A DNA stretch of 34,654 nucleotides from an uncultured Pseudomonadota bacterium. GTDB taxonomy: Bacteria > Pseudomonadota > Gammaproteobacteria > Steroidobacterales > Steroidobacteraceae. The stretch lies in assembly GCA_903927005.1 (NCBI GenBank), contig CAIYLH010000050.1, forward strand, positions 1 through 34,654, read 5' to 3'. Numbering within the stretch: the stretch's first letter is position 1; each line of letters starts with the position of its first letter. Positions 8,511-16,358 of the stretch are shown piece after piece. The notes below the pieces were generated by a model. It made no database searches. It was not told the origin of the DNA and saw nothing but the letters and a program-made list of their open reading frames with translations. Position numbers and translations under genes: made by a program.

Positions 8511-8535
8511 CAGTCGATACCAAAAGTATCGACTG
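8511..8535. promoter_or_regulatory. Inverted repeat, probable LysR operator
   Basis: CAGTCGATAC and GTATCGACTG are perfect 10-base arms around CAAAA. The site is 46 bases from the LysR start and 86 bases from the malate synthase start. That is where a LysR protein would bind to repress its own gene and activate the divergent one. It includes the arrangement GAT-N9-ATC. No T tract follows, so a terminator is unlikely. Confidence 0.7.
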
Positions 8536-8621
8536 AGTTGCCGCCGTCGCCACTTCCGCGACTCGCTCGCGGCCACTAGGATCGACACGACAGGCGACTG
8601 CCACCACCGACAGAGCACCCC

Positions 8622-10220
8622 ATGACCACCGAACTGCCCTCGGGCGTACAGATCCTCGCCCCTCTAGAGGCCGGCTTCGATGAGATCCTCACGCCGCCGG
8701 CGTTGGCGCTGATCGCCGACCTGCATCGGCGCTTCGAGCCCCGGCGGCAGGCGCTACTCGCGGCGCGAGTCGAGCGGCAGCAACGCCTCGACGCTGGCGA
8801 GGTACCGACCTTCCTCGAGACCACCCGCGCGATCCGTGAAGGCGCCTGGCAGATCGCGCCGGTACCGAAGGCACTCGAGCGCCGTCGCGTCGAGATAACC
8901 GGGCCGGTCGAACGCAAGATGATCATCAACGCCCTCAATTCGGGCGCCGATTCCTACATGGCCGACTTCGAGGACTCGAACACGCCCACGTGGACGAATC
9001 AGATCCAGGGGCAGCTGAACATCCGTGATGCCGTTCGTCATGACCTGTCGTTCGTCAATGAAGCAGGCAAGCGCTACGAACTGAACGAGCAGATCGCCAC
9101 GCTACTGATACGGCCGCGCGGCTGGCACCTGGATGAAAAGCACGTACTTGTAGACGGCGCTCGGGTCTCAGCTGGTATCTTCGACTTTGCGCTGACGATG
9201 TTCCACAACGCCGCGGAGCAGGTACGGCGCGGCGCAGGCCCGTTCTTCTATCTTCCTAAGCTGGAAAACCACCTGGAGGCCCGGCTGTGGAACGACATCT
9301 TCGTCGCCACCCAGCAGGCGCTTGGGCTGCCATTGGGAACGATCAAGGCCACCGTGCTGCTCGAGACGGTGCTCGCGGCCTTCGAGATGAACGAGATCCT
9401 CTACGAGCTGCGCGATCACTCAGCCGGCCTCAACGCGGGACGCTGGGACTATATCTTCAGCTGCATCAAGAAGTTCCGCCGGCGCCCCGACTTCTGCCTC
9501 GCCAATCGCGTCTCGATCACGATGGAAGTCCCATTCATGCGCAGCTATTCGCTGCTGCTGATCCAGACCTGCCATCGTCGCGGCGCCCCGGCCATCGGCG
9601 GCATGAGCGCACTGATTCCCATCAAAGGCGACCCTGTTGCCAACGAGCGCGCACTCGCCGGCATCCGCCATGACAAGGCACGCGATGCCCGCGACGGCTT
9701 CGATGGCGGATGGGTCGCCCATCCGGGACTAGTGCCGATCGCAATGGCGGAGTTCGTCGGCGTGCTCGGTGATCGGCCAAATCAGTGGGATCGTCAGCGC
9801 GAAGATGTAATCGCCGCCGCCGACCTGCTGGTATTCGCGCCGGAGCAGCCGATCACCGAAGCGGGAATACGCAACAACATCAATGTCGGCATCCATTACC
9901 TCGGCAGTTGGCTAGGAGGCAACGGCTGTGTTCCGATCAATAATCTGATGGAGGACGCTGCGACCGCCGAGATCGCCCGCAGCCAGATATGGCAATGGGT
10001 GGTGAGCCCCAAGGGAGTGTTGGAGGACGGACGAAAGGTCAATGCGGCGATGGTGCAGGCGCTCATCGCAGAGGAGTTGCCTAAAGTCCGCGCAACCGTC
10101 GGCGTGCCGGCCGCAAGCATGTCCACCTACGACCAGGCTGCAGCAATTTTCGAGGAACTGTCACTGGCGCCGCAGCTCGCTGACTTCCTGACGACACCCC
10201 TCTACGAGAAGCTCGACTGA
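8622..10220 (+). CDS. aceB: Malate synthase A
   Basis: This encodes 532 residues, the same size as the classical form A enzyme. It condenses glyoxylate with acetyl-CoA to give malate in the glyoxylate shunt, in the cytoplasm. Key segments are ALNSGADSYMADFEDSNTPT, LIRPRGWHLDEKH, the malate synthase signature around LRDHSAGLNAGRWDYIFS, and WVAHPGLVPIA; the C-terminal domain carries the Asp-containing active-site loop around NLMEDAATAEIARSQIWQW. It is preceded by a divergent LysR gene and a clear inverted repeat. Isocitrate lyase (aceA), often its neighbour, is not in this window; what follows is a MarR-GNAT gene on the other strand. Glyoxylate may therefore come from aceA elsewhere or from another pathway. 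Confidence 0.97.
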   Translation: MTTELPSGVQILAPLEAGFDEILTPPALALIADLHRRFEPRRQALLAARVERQQRLDAGEVPTFLETTRAIREGAWQIAPVPKALERRRVEITGPVERKMIINALNSGADSYMADFEDSNTPTWTNQIQGQLNIRDAVRHDLSFVNEAGKRYELNEQIATLLIRPRGWHLDEKHVLVDGARVSAGIFDFALTMFHNAAEQVRRGAGPFFYLPKLENHLEARLWNDIFVATQQALGLPLGTIKATVLLETVLAAFEMNEILYELRDHSAGLNAGRWDYIFSCIKKFRRRPDFCLANRVSITMEVPFMRSYSLLLIQTCHRRGAPAIGGMSALIPIKGDPVANERALAGIRHDKARDARDGFDGGWVAHPGLVPIAMAEFVGVLGDRPNQWDRQREDVIAAADLLVFAPEQPITEAGIRNNINVGIHYLGSWLGGNGCVPINNLMEDAATAEIARSQIWQWVVSPKGVLEDGRKVNAAMVQALIAEELPKVRATVGVPAASMSTYDQAAAIFEELSLAPQLADFLTTPLYEKLD

Positions 10221-10228
10221 GCTGGCTA

Positions 10229-10246
10229 CTGCGGCTTACGCCGCAG
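10229..10246. terminator. Hairpin between convergent aceB and MarR-GNAT genes
   Basis: CTGCGGC and GCCGCAG form a perfect 7-bp stem with a TTAC loop, starting eight bases after the aceB stop codon. No T run follows on either strand. Its position between convergent genes suggests a bidirectional terminator or 3'-end stabilising stem. Confidence 0.55.
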
Positions 10247-10287
10247 AGCGTTGCGGCCGCCGCCAGCCCAGAGCCTCGGATCGCCCC

Positions 10288-11304
10288 TCATGCCGGTGGC
10301 GCCGCTACGACTTCAGCGCGGTCGGCCCGCCCAGCGCCTACGCCGCGTGACGCTCGCGAAGCTGAGCGGTGGTAAGCCATGTACACGTCCGCCCGCGCAT
10401 ACGGCGACGGGCCGCCAGGCCGATCCTCACGCCGGAAGCCGACCGACTCGTAGAGCGCGATGGCCGGATGCAGGCGCGAGTTCGTCTCGAGATATAGACC
10501 GGAACGGTCGAGAGTGTGGAAACAATCAATCGCAGCTTCGACCAACTGACGCCCGATTCCGAGCCCTTGGCAGGCTGGAGTAACGGCCATCTTCGACAGC
10601 TCCAGCGCATCGGCGTCGCGCGCAAGCAGCGCGCAGGTGCCGACAATCTTGCCGCCTAGGCGCGCAAAAAATATTCGCCCGCCGACACGCAGCAGCGCCT
10701 CTGGATTCGACAACAAAACCTTGTCAATGGGCTCCACCTTGAAGTAGTGCTTTAGCCATTCGAGATTGAGGCGCTTGAACTCCTTCCCGTAACGGCGCTC
10801 GAAGGGCACGATCACAGCCGCGCAAGCCTGCCTCTGGCGCAACTGCTGACGGATCCGGCTGGCCAAGTCGCGCCGCTGCAATGCGCTGTCCACGGCTGCC
10901 AGCGCCACGGACAGGCCCTGCTCGGAATCAAGCTCTGCAAGCGCTGCCGCTAACGTCGCCCAGGTCGGCTCGAGGCGCTTCAGCAGCGCCACGGCGCGCG
11001 GCGACAGGCTGAACAGACGGCGTCGCCCGTCGGCCGGGTCGGGCGACTCCCGCACCAGGCCAAGCGTCAGCAGCTTGCGACTCATCTGGCTGACGGCCGG
11101 ATGGCTCTGGCCTAGCTGCCCGGCAAGCGCAGAGATGCCCAGACGCCCGCGGTCACGCAGTAGAAATAGTATTGGCAAACACCGAGCGGGCAAGGTGACG
11201 CCAAGCTCGAGGCATATCGCTTCGACGCCGGCAAACATGGCGTCGCTTACCCTGCGCAATCGGGAAACGAGCAGCCACGGCGCAAAATCGTTAGGCGAGG
11301 TCAT
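10288..11304 (-). CDS. Fused MarR-type regulator and GNAT acetyltransferase
   Basis: A 338-residue protein with two domains. Residues 1 to about 150 are a MarR-like winged helix domain (ISALAGQLGQSHPAVSQMSRKLLTLGLV, then a wing containing DPADGRRRLFSL). Residues about 165-320 are a GNAT N-acetyltransferase domain with the acetyl-CoA loop CQGLGIGRQL (245-254) and the late strand YLETNSRLHPAIALYESVGF. This fusion is a known architecture; the acetylated target is generally unknown. GGAG six bases before the ATG supports the start. It diverges from the dimethylglycine/sarcosine dehydrogenase-like gene, and overlapping dyads lie just upstream of its start, so it may control both genes. Confidence 0.9.
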   Translation of the reverse strand: MTSPNDFAPWLLVSRLRRVSDAMFAGVEAICLELGVTLPARCLPILFLLRDRGRLGISALAGQLGQSHPAVSQMSRKLLTLGLVRESPDPADGRRRLFSLSPRAVALLKRLEPTWATLAAALAELDSEQGLSVALAAVDSALQRRDLASRIRQQLRQRQACAAVIVPFERRYGKEFKRLNLEWLKHYFKVEPIDKVLLSNPEALLRVGGRIFFARLGGKIVGTCALLARDADALELSKMAVTPACQGLGIGRQLVEAAIDCFHTLDRSGLYLETNSRLHPAIALYESVGFRREDRPGGPSPYARADVYMAYHRSASRASRGVGAGRADRAEVVAAPPA

Positions 11305-11333
11305 CGGCGGCTCCAGACAGAGCCGCGATATTA

Positions 11334-11350
11334 GTAAGCACTTACGCTTA
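11334..11350. promoter_or_regulatory. Overlapping dyads, probable MarR operator
   Basis: GTAAG-CA-CTTAC (11334-11345) overlaps a second dyad, TAAGC-N6-GCTTA (11335-11350). The composite lies 30 bases upstream of the MarR-GNAT start and 118 bases upstream of the divergent flavoprotein gene. MarR proteins bind dyads of this size. The protein bound is inferred from location only. Confidence 0.5.
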
Positions 11351-11467
11351 TCGGCAAGCCCCGCCTGCGGCGCCTGCAGCTAATCGAGGTGGATGACCCC
11401 GGTCGCAGGTCGCTGGCCTGATAAAATGCCACGCCGACCGTCCCAGACCGCCGCCGGAACACCCGCC

Positions 11468-13930
11468 ATGACCGATATCGTCCTGCCCAGCCACGCCCGC
11501 GTCGTTGTCGTCGGTGGAGGCGTGATCGGAACATCCATTGCCTATCACCTGGCGCTGATGGGATGGAAGGACATCGTTCTGCTGGAGCGCGACCAGCTGA
11601 CCTCGGGCACCACCTGGCACGCGGCCGGGTTGATGGTGACCTTCGGCTCGACCTCCGAAACGTCAACGGAGATGCGCAAGTACACCCGCGATCTGTACAG
11701 CCGGCTCGAAGCTGAAACTGGCCAGGCCACGGGCTTCAACCCTATCGGCCTGATTGAAGTCGCCGCCGACAAGGATCGCCTCGAGGAATATCGGCGGGTC
11801 TCAGCGTTTAATCGCCATTGCGGCGTCGATGTTCACGAAATCTCGCCCCGCGAGATCGAAGAGTTGTTCCCACTGGCGAAAGTCGACGACCTGCTCGCTG
11901 GGTTCTATATCCCGGCTGACGGCCGCGTGAACCCTGTGGACGTCACGATGGCGCTAGGCAAGGGCGCTCGGATGCGCGGGGTGAAGATCTTCGAGGGCGT
12001 GCCTGCGCTTGGCGTGTTGCAGGCGAACGGCCGCGTCACAGGCGTACAGACCCAACACGGCGATATTCGCTGCGATTACGTCGTCAACTGCGCCGGCATG
12101 TGGGCACGGCAGTTCGGCGCCCTGGCGGGGGTCAACATACCCAACCAGGCTGCCGAGCATTACTACCTGATCACAGAGCCGATCCGCGATTTGCCGCCGA
12201 ACATGCCGGTACTCGAAGATCCGGCCGCCTATGGCTATTACCGCGAGGAAGGCGGCGGCCTGATGGTCGGACTGTTCGAGCCGGTCTGCGCGCCATGGAA
12301 AATTGAGGGCATCCCTGCGGATGCGAGCTTTCTGGAACTGCCACCCGACTGGGACCGGATGACGCCGTTCCTCGATACCGCGATGGCGCGAGTACCCATC
12401 ACGACCCGCGTCGGCATCAAGAAATTCTTTTGCGGCCCGGAGAGCTTCACGCCCGACCTGCGGCCGATTGTCGGCGAGGCACCGGAGCTGCGCGGCTATT
12501 TCGTCGCGGCAGGGCTCAACTCTATCGGTGTGCTGACCGGCGGCGGTCTGGGCCGGGTCGTTGCGAACTGGATCGTCACCGGCTCGCCCGACGTCGACGT
12601 CACAGGTTTCAACATCGACCGCCTGCATACCTACCAGGCGAACCCCGAATACCGTCGGCAACGGACGGTCGAGTCGCTGGGCATGGTCTACAAGTGCCAC
12701 TACCCGTCGATGTCGCACCAGACCGCGCGTGGCGCGCGGCGCTCGCCGTTCCATGAGCGCCTCGCCGCGGCTGGCGCGCACTTCAAAGAAGTCAGCGGCT
12801 GGGAAAGCCCCGACTGGTACGGCACGCCGGGCACGACGCCGGATCCTGGCCCGCTGTCGTGGCAGCGCGAGCAGTGGTTCCCGCAGTGGCAGTCAGAGCA
12901 TCGCGCCGCCCGAGAGGGCGTCGTCATGATGGATATGTCGTTCATGGGCAAGTTTCTGGTGCAGGGCCGCGACGCGGGCAACGTCCTCAATCGCCTGTCG
13001 GCCAATCAGGTTGATGGCGCAACGGGGTTAATCACCTACACGCAGTGGCTGAACGACGACGGCCGCCTGGAGGCGGACTTAACTGTCACCAAGCTCGCCG
13101 CCGACCGATTCTTCGTCGTAGTCACCGATACCATGGTGCGGCACGTTGAGACGTTGCTGCGCCGTCATATTGAGGACACGGACGCGCGTGCGTTCGTGAC
13201 CGACGTCACCAGTGGCTACGGCCAACTCAACGTCCAAGGGCCACGCTCGCGCGAACTACTGCAGAAAATCACAAGCCAACCGCTCGGCAACGAAGACTTC
13301 CCGTTCCGAACTGCCCGTGAGATCGATATCGGTTTCGCTCGCGTACTGTGCGTGCGCATCACCTATCTGGGTGAACTGGGTTACGAGTTGTATGTCCCGG
13401 CCGAGCAGGCCATCCACGTATACGACCTGGTAGCCGAAGCAGGCCGCGAGTTCGGCGTGGCACACGCGGGCCTAAAGGCGCTGGGCAGCCTGCGGATGGA
13501 GAAGGGCTATCGCGACTACGGACATGACATCGACAACACGGACGATCCGTACGAGACCGGGCTGGGTTTCGCGCTCGACCTGAAAAAGCCGGAGGGATTC
13601 ATCGGCAAGGAAGCGGTGCTCGCGCGCCGTGCGCAGGGACCGCTACAGCGTCGTCTGGTGCAGGTGCTGGTAAGCGATCCCGAGCCGCTGATGTTCCACG
13701 CCGAAATCGTACACCGCAATGGCGTGCCGGTCGGCTACGTCCGGGCTGCATCCTACGGGCATACGCTCGGTGGAGCGGTCGGGCTCACCATGATCGAACC
13801 ACGCTGCGTCGTGAACGAGGCCTACCTGTCGTCGGGACGCTGGCAAGTCGACATCGCAGGCCGTCTGTACCCGGCGGTGGTATCGCTAAAGCCCCTCTAC
13901 GATCCACAGATGTTGCGCATCAAGGCCTGA
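11468..13930 (+). CDS. Dimethylglycine/sarcosine dehydrogenase-like flavoprotein
   Basis: An 820-residue enzyme, close to the length of dimethylglycine dehydrogenase. The N-terminal DAO-type FAD domain begins with VVVVGGGVIG (12-21); the TTWHAAGL segment holds H51, which matches the histidine that carries covalent FAD in dimethylglycine and sarcosine dehydrogenases. The C-terminal half is GcvT-like and binds tetrahydrofolate, with typical segments such as GYRDYGHDIDNTDDPYETGL. The likely reaction is oxidative demethylation of an N-methylated glycine, passing the one-carbon unit to tetrahydrofolate. The exact substrate (dimethylglycine, sarcosine or another N-methyl amine) is not resolved. The start at 11468 is where homology begins; an earlier in-frame start at 11393 is unlikely. 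It diverges from MarR-GNAT. Confidence 0.9.
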   Translation: MTDIVLPSHARVVVVGGGVIGTSIAYHLALMGWKDIVLLERDQLTSGTTWHAAGLMVTFGSTSETSTEMRKYTRDLYSRLEAETGQATGFNPIGLIEVAADKDRLEEYRRVSAFNRHCGVDVHEISPREIEELFPLAKVDDLLAGFYIPADGRVNPVDVTMALGKGARMRGVKIFEGVPALGVLQANGRVTGVQTQHGDIRCDYVVNCAGMWARQFGALAGVNIPNQAAEHYYLITEPIRDLPPNMPVLEDPAAYGYYREEGGGLMVGLFEPVCAPWKIEGIPADASFLELPPDWDRMTPFLDTAMARVPITTRVGIKKFFCGPESFTPDLRPIVGEAPELRGYFVAAGLNSIGVLTGGGLGRVVANWIVTGSPDVDVTGFNIDRLHTYQANPEYRRQRTVESLGMVYKCHYPSMSHQTARGARRSPFHERLAAAGAHFKEVSGWESPDWYGTPGTTPDPGPLSWQREQWFPQWQSEHRAAREGVVMMDMSFMGKFLVQGRDAGNVLNRLSANQVDGATGLITYTQWLNDDGRLEADLTVTKLAADRFFVVVTDTMVRHVETLLRRHIEDTDARAFVTDVTSGYGQLNVQGPRSRELLQKITSQPLGNEDFPFRTAREIDIGFARVLCVRITYLGELGYELYVPAEQAIHVYDLVAEAGREFGVAHAGLKALGSLRMEKGYRDYGHDIDNTDDPYETGLGFALDLKKPEGFIGKEAVLARRAQGPLQRRLVQVLVSDPEPLMFHAEIVHRNGVPVGYVRAASYGHTLGGAVGLTMIEPRCVVNEAYLSSGRWQVDIAGRLYPAVVSLKPLYDPQMLRIKA

Positions 13931-13996
13931 CGGCGCGGTCAATGAAGCGCACTTCGGGGACCAGACCCTAGGTGCGGGACCAGCTCCGTCACAAAA

Positions 13997-14025
13997 GCGG
14001 GCGCCCCTATCGAAGGGACGCCCGC
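13997..14025 (-). terminator. Intrinsic terminator between convergent genes
   Basis: GCGGGCG and CGCCCGC, plus inner CCCT and AGGG, form a stem with one C-A mismatch and an ATCGA loop. Read on the minus strand, TTTT follows directly, which makes it a standard terminator for the nnrS transcript. It could also stop the flavoprotein transcript, which ends at 13930 on the other strand. Confidence 0.8.
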
Positions 14026-14086
14026 ATGCAGCCTGGCAAGGAGCGTATCCGTGCAACGCACGGCACGCTGCAAAGGCCACTGACGC

Positions 14087-15304
14087 TCAGCCGGGTCGGC
14101 CGTCAGCGCGTGGCCGCAACAGAATCGGCGCATAGACGACCAGATACAGGATCAGCGCCCCGAGCCACAGCAGGCCGCTGAGAGTCAATACCAGCGGATA
14201 GCGCAGGCCCAACGCCCCGAGCCCGAAAACACGCAGCAGCGCAGCGGCAGACAGCAGCAGGTAGGCAACAGCGATCGATGGCGCCAATACGAGCGGGCGC
14301 CCTGAGTGCCCGAGCGCCGCACGGGTCATGACGGCCATCACCATGCCGGTGATCGCGCCGATGGTCAGCGCGTGCAACCAAAACGCCGCCGAGGCGTAAC
14401 CCCCCAATAGCGCGAGCGCTTTTAGCGCAAAACCGACCGCCAGCCAGCCATAGGCGAGATGCAGGATCCACACTATCGGCGCCATCAGTCGCAACGGCGC
14501 TCGCCACTGCACCAGACGCACCGCGTGCAGTACTGCAGCTGCGATCGCAATCGTGGCCGCCACCGGGGAGGGAACCTCGGCGATGCCAGCCATGAGGTTT
14601 GCGATCATCGCCGCGACCACCAGCGGCGTGACCCACGGCCAGCGCGAAGCAGGGCGCGAGTAGCCGAGCGCACTCATCGCACCGGTCGTGAATGCCGGCA
14701 CGATGCGGCCGCCGATCACAGTCACCAACACCAACACAACATCAATGCCAGCACGCAGGGCATGCGCTGCCATCGGGGCATCGTGGTGCCCCAGGCCCCA
14801 ATGAAAGAATGCATTGCAGGTGAAAAGCGCCGCGAGCACGAGTAGCAACACCATGTTGCGGTTGCGGGCACGTAGCAGCGCACCGCCGATGAAGAAGGCA
14901 AGCAGCGGCAGGAAGGCAAGGTCGACCGCCGCGGTCAGCGCTACCGGCCAAATGGTGGACGAAAGGATGACGAGCCGACCGGCGGTCCAAACTGCTGCAA
15001 GGCCGATCAAGGGCCAGCCGGCGTAGCCGCGACTACCGGTCCAGTTGGGGACCGCCGTCAGCATGAAGCCAGCAATCGCCGCGACGATGAAGCCAAACAG
15101 CATCTCGTGGCCGTGCCACAGCGTCGGTGGCCAATCGGTGCTCAGCTGCCAGCCGAAGGCGACGCTGCCCACCCACCACGGGATGTAGAGCAGACCGAGC
15201 ACTCCGACGAACAGAAAGAAGGGCCTGAAGCCGTAGCCAAACAGCGCCGGGTAACCCACACGCGGCGATGGGGCGGACTTGGCGGCGGCGGGGGACTCGG
15301 GCAT
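14087..15304 (-). CDS. nnrS: NnrS family membrane protein
   Basis: About 405 residues with twelve or so hydrophobic membrane segments, matching the NnrS family. These proteins are associated with nitric oxide metabolism and denitrification. Conserved features include GYGFRPFF near the start, LWHGHEMLFGF (His pair) after the first helices, and HALTIGAITGMVMAVMTRAALGH; such histidines have been proposed to bind metal or heme. I chose the ATG at 15304. The frame extends to a TTG at 15385, but that codon lies inside the FNR box and cannot sensibly be the start. FNR is encoded just upstream on the same strand and an FNR box lies in between, so anaerobic or NO-responsive control is likely. Confidence 0.92.
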   Translation of the reverse strand: MPESPAAAKSAPSPRVGYPALFGYGFRPFFLFVGVLGLLYIPWWVGSVAFGWQLSTDWPPTLWHGHEMLFGFIVAAIAGFMLTAVPNWTGSRGYAGWPLIGLAAVWTAGRLVILSSTIWPVALTAAVDLAFLPLLAFFIGGALLRARNRNMVLLLVLAALFTCNAFFHWGLGHHDAPMAAHALRAGIDVVLVLVTVIGGRIVPAFTTGAMSALGYSRPASRWPWVTPLVVAAMIANLMAGIAEVPSPVAATIAIAAAVLHAVRLVQWRAPLRLMAPIVWILHLAYGWLAVGFALKALALLGGYASAAFWLHALTIGAITGMVMAVMTRAALGHSGRPLVLAPSIAVAYLLLSAAALLRVFGLGALGLRYPLVLTLSGLLWLGALILYLVVYAPILLRPRADGRPG

Positions 15305-15371
15305 GGCGAGCCTAGGGTGACGTCGGAACAGGCCGACGGAGCCATTGTCGAAAAATCCGCCCAAGCGCCCC

Positions 15372-15385
15372 TTGACACTGATCAA
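15372..15385 (-). promoter_or_regulatory. FNR/DNR box upstream of nnrS
   Basis: On the minus strand the site reads TTGAT-CAGT-GTCAA, one mismatch from the FNR consensus TTGAT-N4-ATCAA and with the correct four-base spacing. It is 67 bases upstream of the nnrS ATG, a position compatible with activation at about -41.5. FNR is encoded by the preceding gene. Confidence 0.8.
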
Positions 15386-15452
15386 GTGGAACGCGTTATT
15401 TCGCTAGCGGATTTCCGAAGCCAAGCTACCTGGCTTTCAGCCGGGCGCACGC

Positions 15453-15468
15453 CGTGCCTTCAGGCACG
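15453..15468 (-). terminator. Small hairpin overlapping the fnr stop codon
   Basis: CGTGCC-TTCA-GGCACG is a perfect 6-bp stem that spans the fnr stop codon (15460-15462). No T tract follows. It may reduce read-through from fnr into nnrS, but it could also be chance in GC-rich DNA. Confidence 0.35.
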
Positions 15469-16209
15469 CAGCACGTGCCGCGCCAGATCTTCTAGCCGCG
15501 CAGGATCGGTGAGCGTCAGCTCACGCCGCTCAACGGCAATCACGCCCGAGTCCTGCAGGCGGCGCAGCACACGGCTGACCGTCTCGGCAGCAAGGCGTAG
15601 ATAGTTTGCAATGTCGGTTCGGCTCATCGTCAGGTTGAACCTCGTCGCCGAAAAGCCGCGCGCCGCGTAGCGCCGTGACAGCGTCACCAAAAACGCCGTG
15701 AGCCGCTCTTCCGCAGAGTAGTCGCCTGACAGCAGCGACGCCTTGCCAATGTCCTCGCTCAGCAACCGGAACAACTGCTGCTGTATCCCCGGGACACGCG
15801 TGGCTAGCGTCGCGATCATGGGGAATGAAAACCGGCACAACGCAACCCCGTCCAGAGCGACGGCATTGCAGGGATAGCGGTCCTGGGAAATCGCGTTGAG
15901 GCCGATCAACTCTCCCGGCAGAAAGAAGCCGAGCACCGTCTCGCGGCCGTCACGGTCGGTGACGTAGGTCTTCACGGTGCCGGCACGAACCGCAGCGATG
16001 GCGCCGAACGGCTCGCCCTCGCGGAAGATGTGTTCGCCCTCGCGGTAGGGGCCGGTATGTTCAACCAGGATGTGCAGCTCGTGCAGCTTGGCCTTGTCAT
16101 AGCCGTTGTCCAGGCACGCCGAAGAGAAGGCGCAAGTGCTGCAGAAGCGCAACTCGTCGCCGTCGTCAGCCGCCGCGACACGACGGGGCGTACGGGGTAC
16201 CGCGCTCAC
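15460..16209 (-). CDS. fnr: FNR-type oxygen-sensing transcription factor
   Basis: A 249-residue Crp/Fnr-family protein with the features of true FNR. C23, C26 and C32 form the C-x2-C-x5-C cluster and C125 (VALCRFSF) matches the fourth ligand, so a [4Fe-4S] oxygen sensor is expected. The helix-turn-helix (MSRTDIANYLRLAAETVSRVLRRLQ) has E209, S212 and R213, the residues that read TTGAT half-sites. The cyclic-nucleotide-fold domain lies between them. The start is a GTG at 16209; I see no strong ribosome-binding site, so the exact start is less certain. Its likely local target is nnrS, which has an FNR box. In this group it would be called Anr or Fnr. Confidence 0.94.
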   Translation of the reverse strand: MSAVPRTPRRVAAADDGDELRFCSTCAFSSACLDNGYDKAKLHELHILVEHTGPYREGEHIFREGEPFGAIAAVRAGTVKTYVTDRDGRETVLGFFLPGELIGLNAISQDRYPCNAVALDGVALCRFSFPMIATLATRVPGIQQQLFRLLSEDIGKASLLSGDYSAEERLTAFLVTLSRRYAARGFSATRFNLTMSRTDIANYLRLAAETVSRVLRRLQDSGVIAVERRELTLTDPARLEDLARHVLRA

Positions 16210-16331
16210 GGCGCGCTCACAAGGACGAGCAGCACCGCAGGAGCGATGGAGGGATTCGCGGCAAAGGCCATTGGCATGGGCGGATGATACCTATCGCGCA
16301 CGCCTAGCGCGATGCAGCAAACACCGATTTG

Positions 16332-16347
16332 AGGGCAGGATTGCCCT
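16332..16347 (-). terminator. Hairpin after the TonB-dependent receptor gene
   Basis: AGGGCA-GGAT-TGCCCT is a perfect 6-bp stem with a 4-base loop. It starts 12 bases after the stop codon of the minus-strand receptor gene. The following bases on that strand are CAAATC, not a T tract, so efficiency is uncertain. Confidence 0.5.
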
Positions 16348-16358
16348 AAAGCTGGCGC

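Noticed and set aside
14459-14845. Plus-strand open frame of 128 codons within nnrS
   Set aside because: It is antisense to conserved membrane helices of NnrS and shows no domain.
15305-15385. TTG start for NnrS at 15385
   Set aside because: This codon is part of the FNR box and the added residues do not look like the NnrS N terminus.
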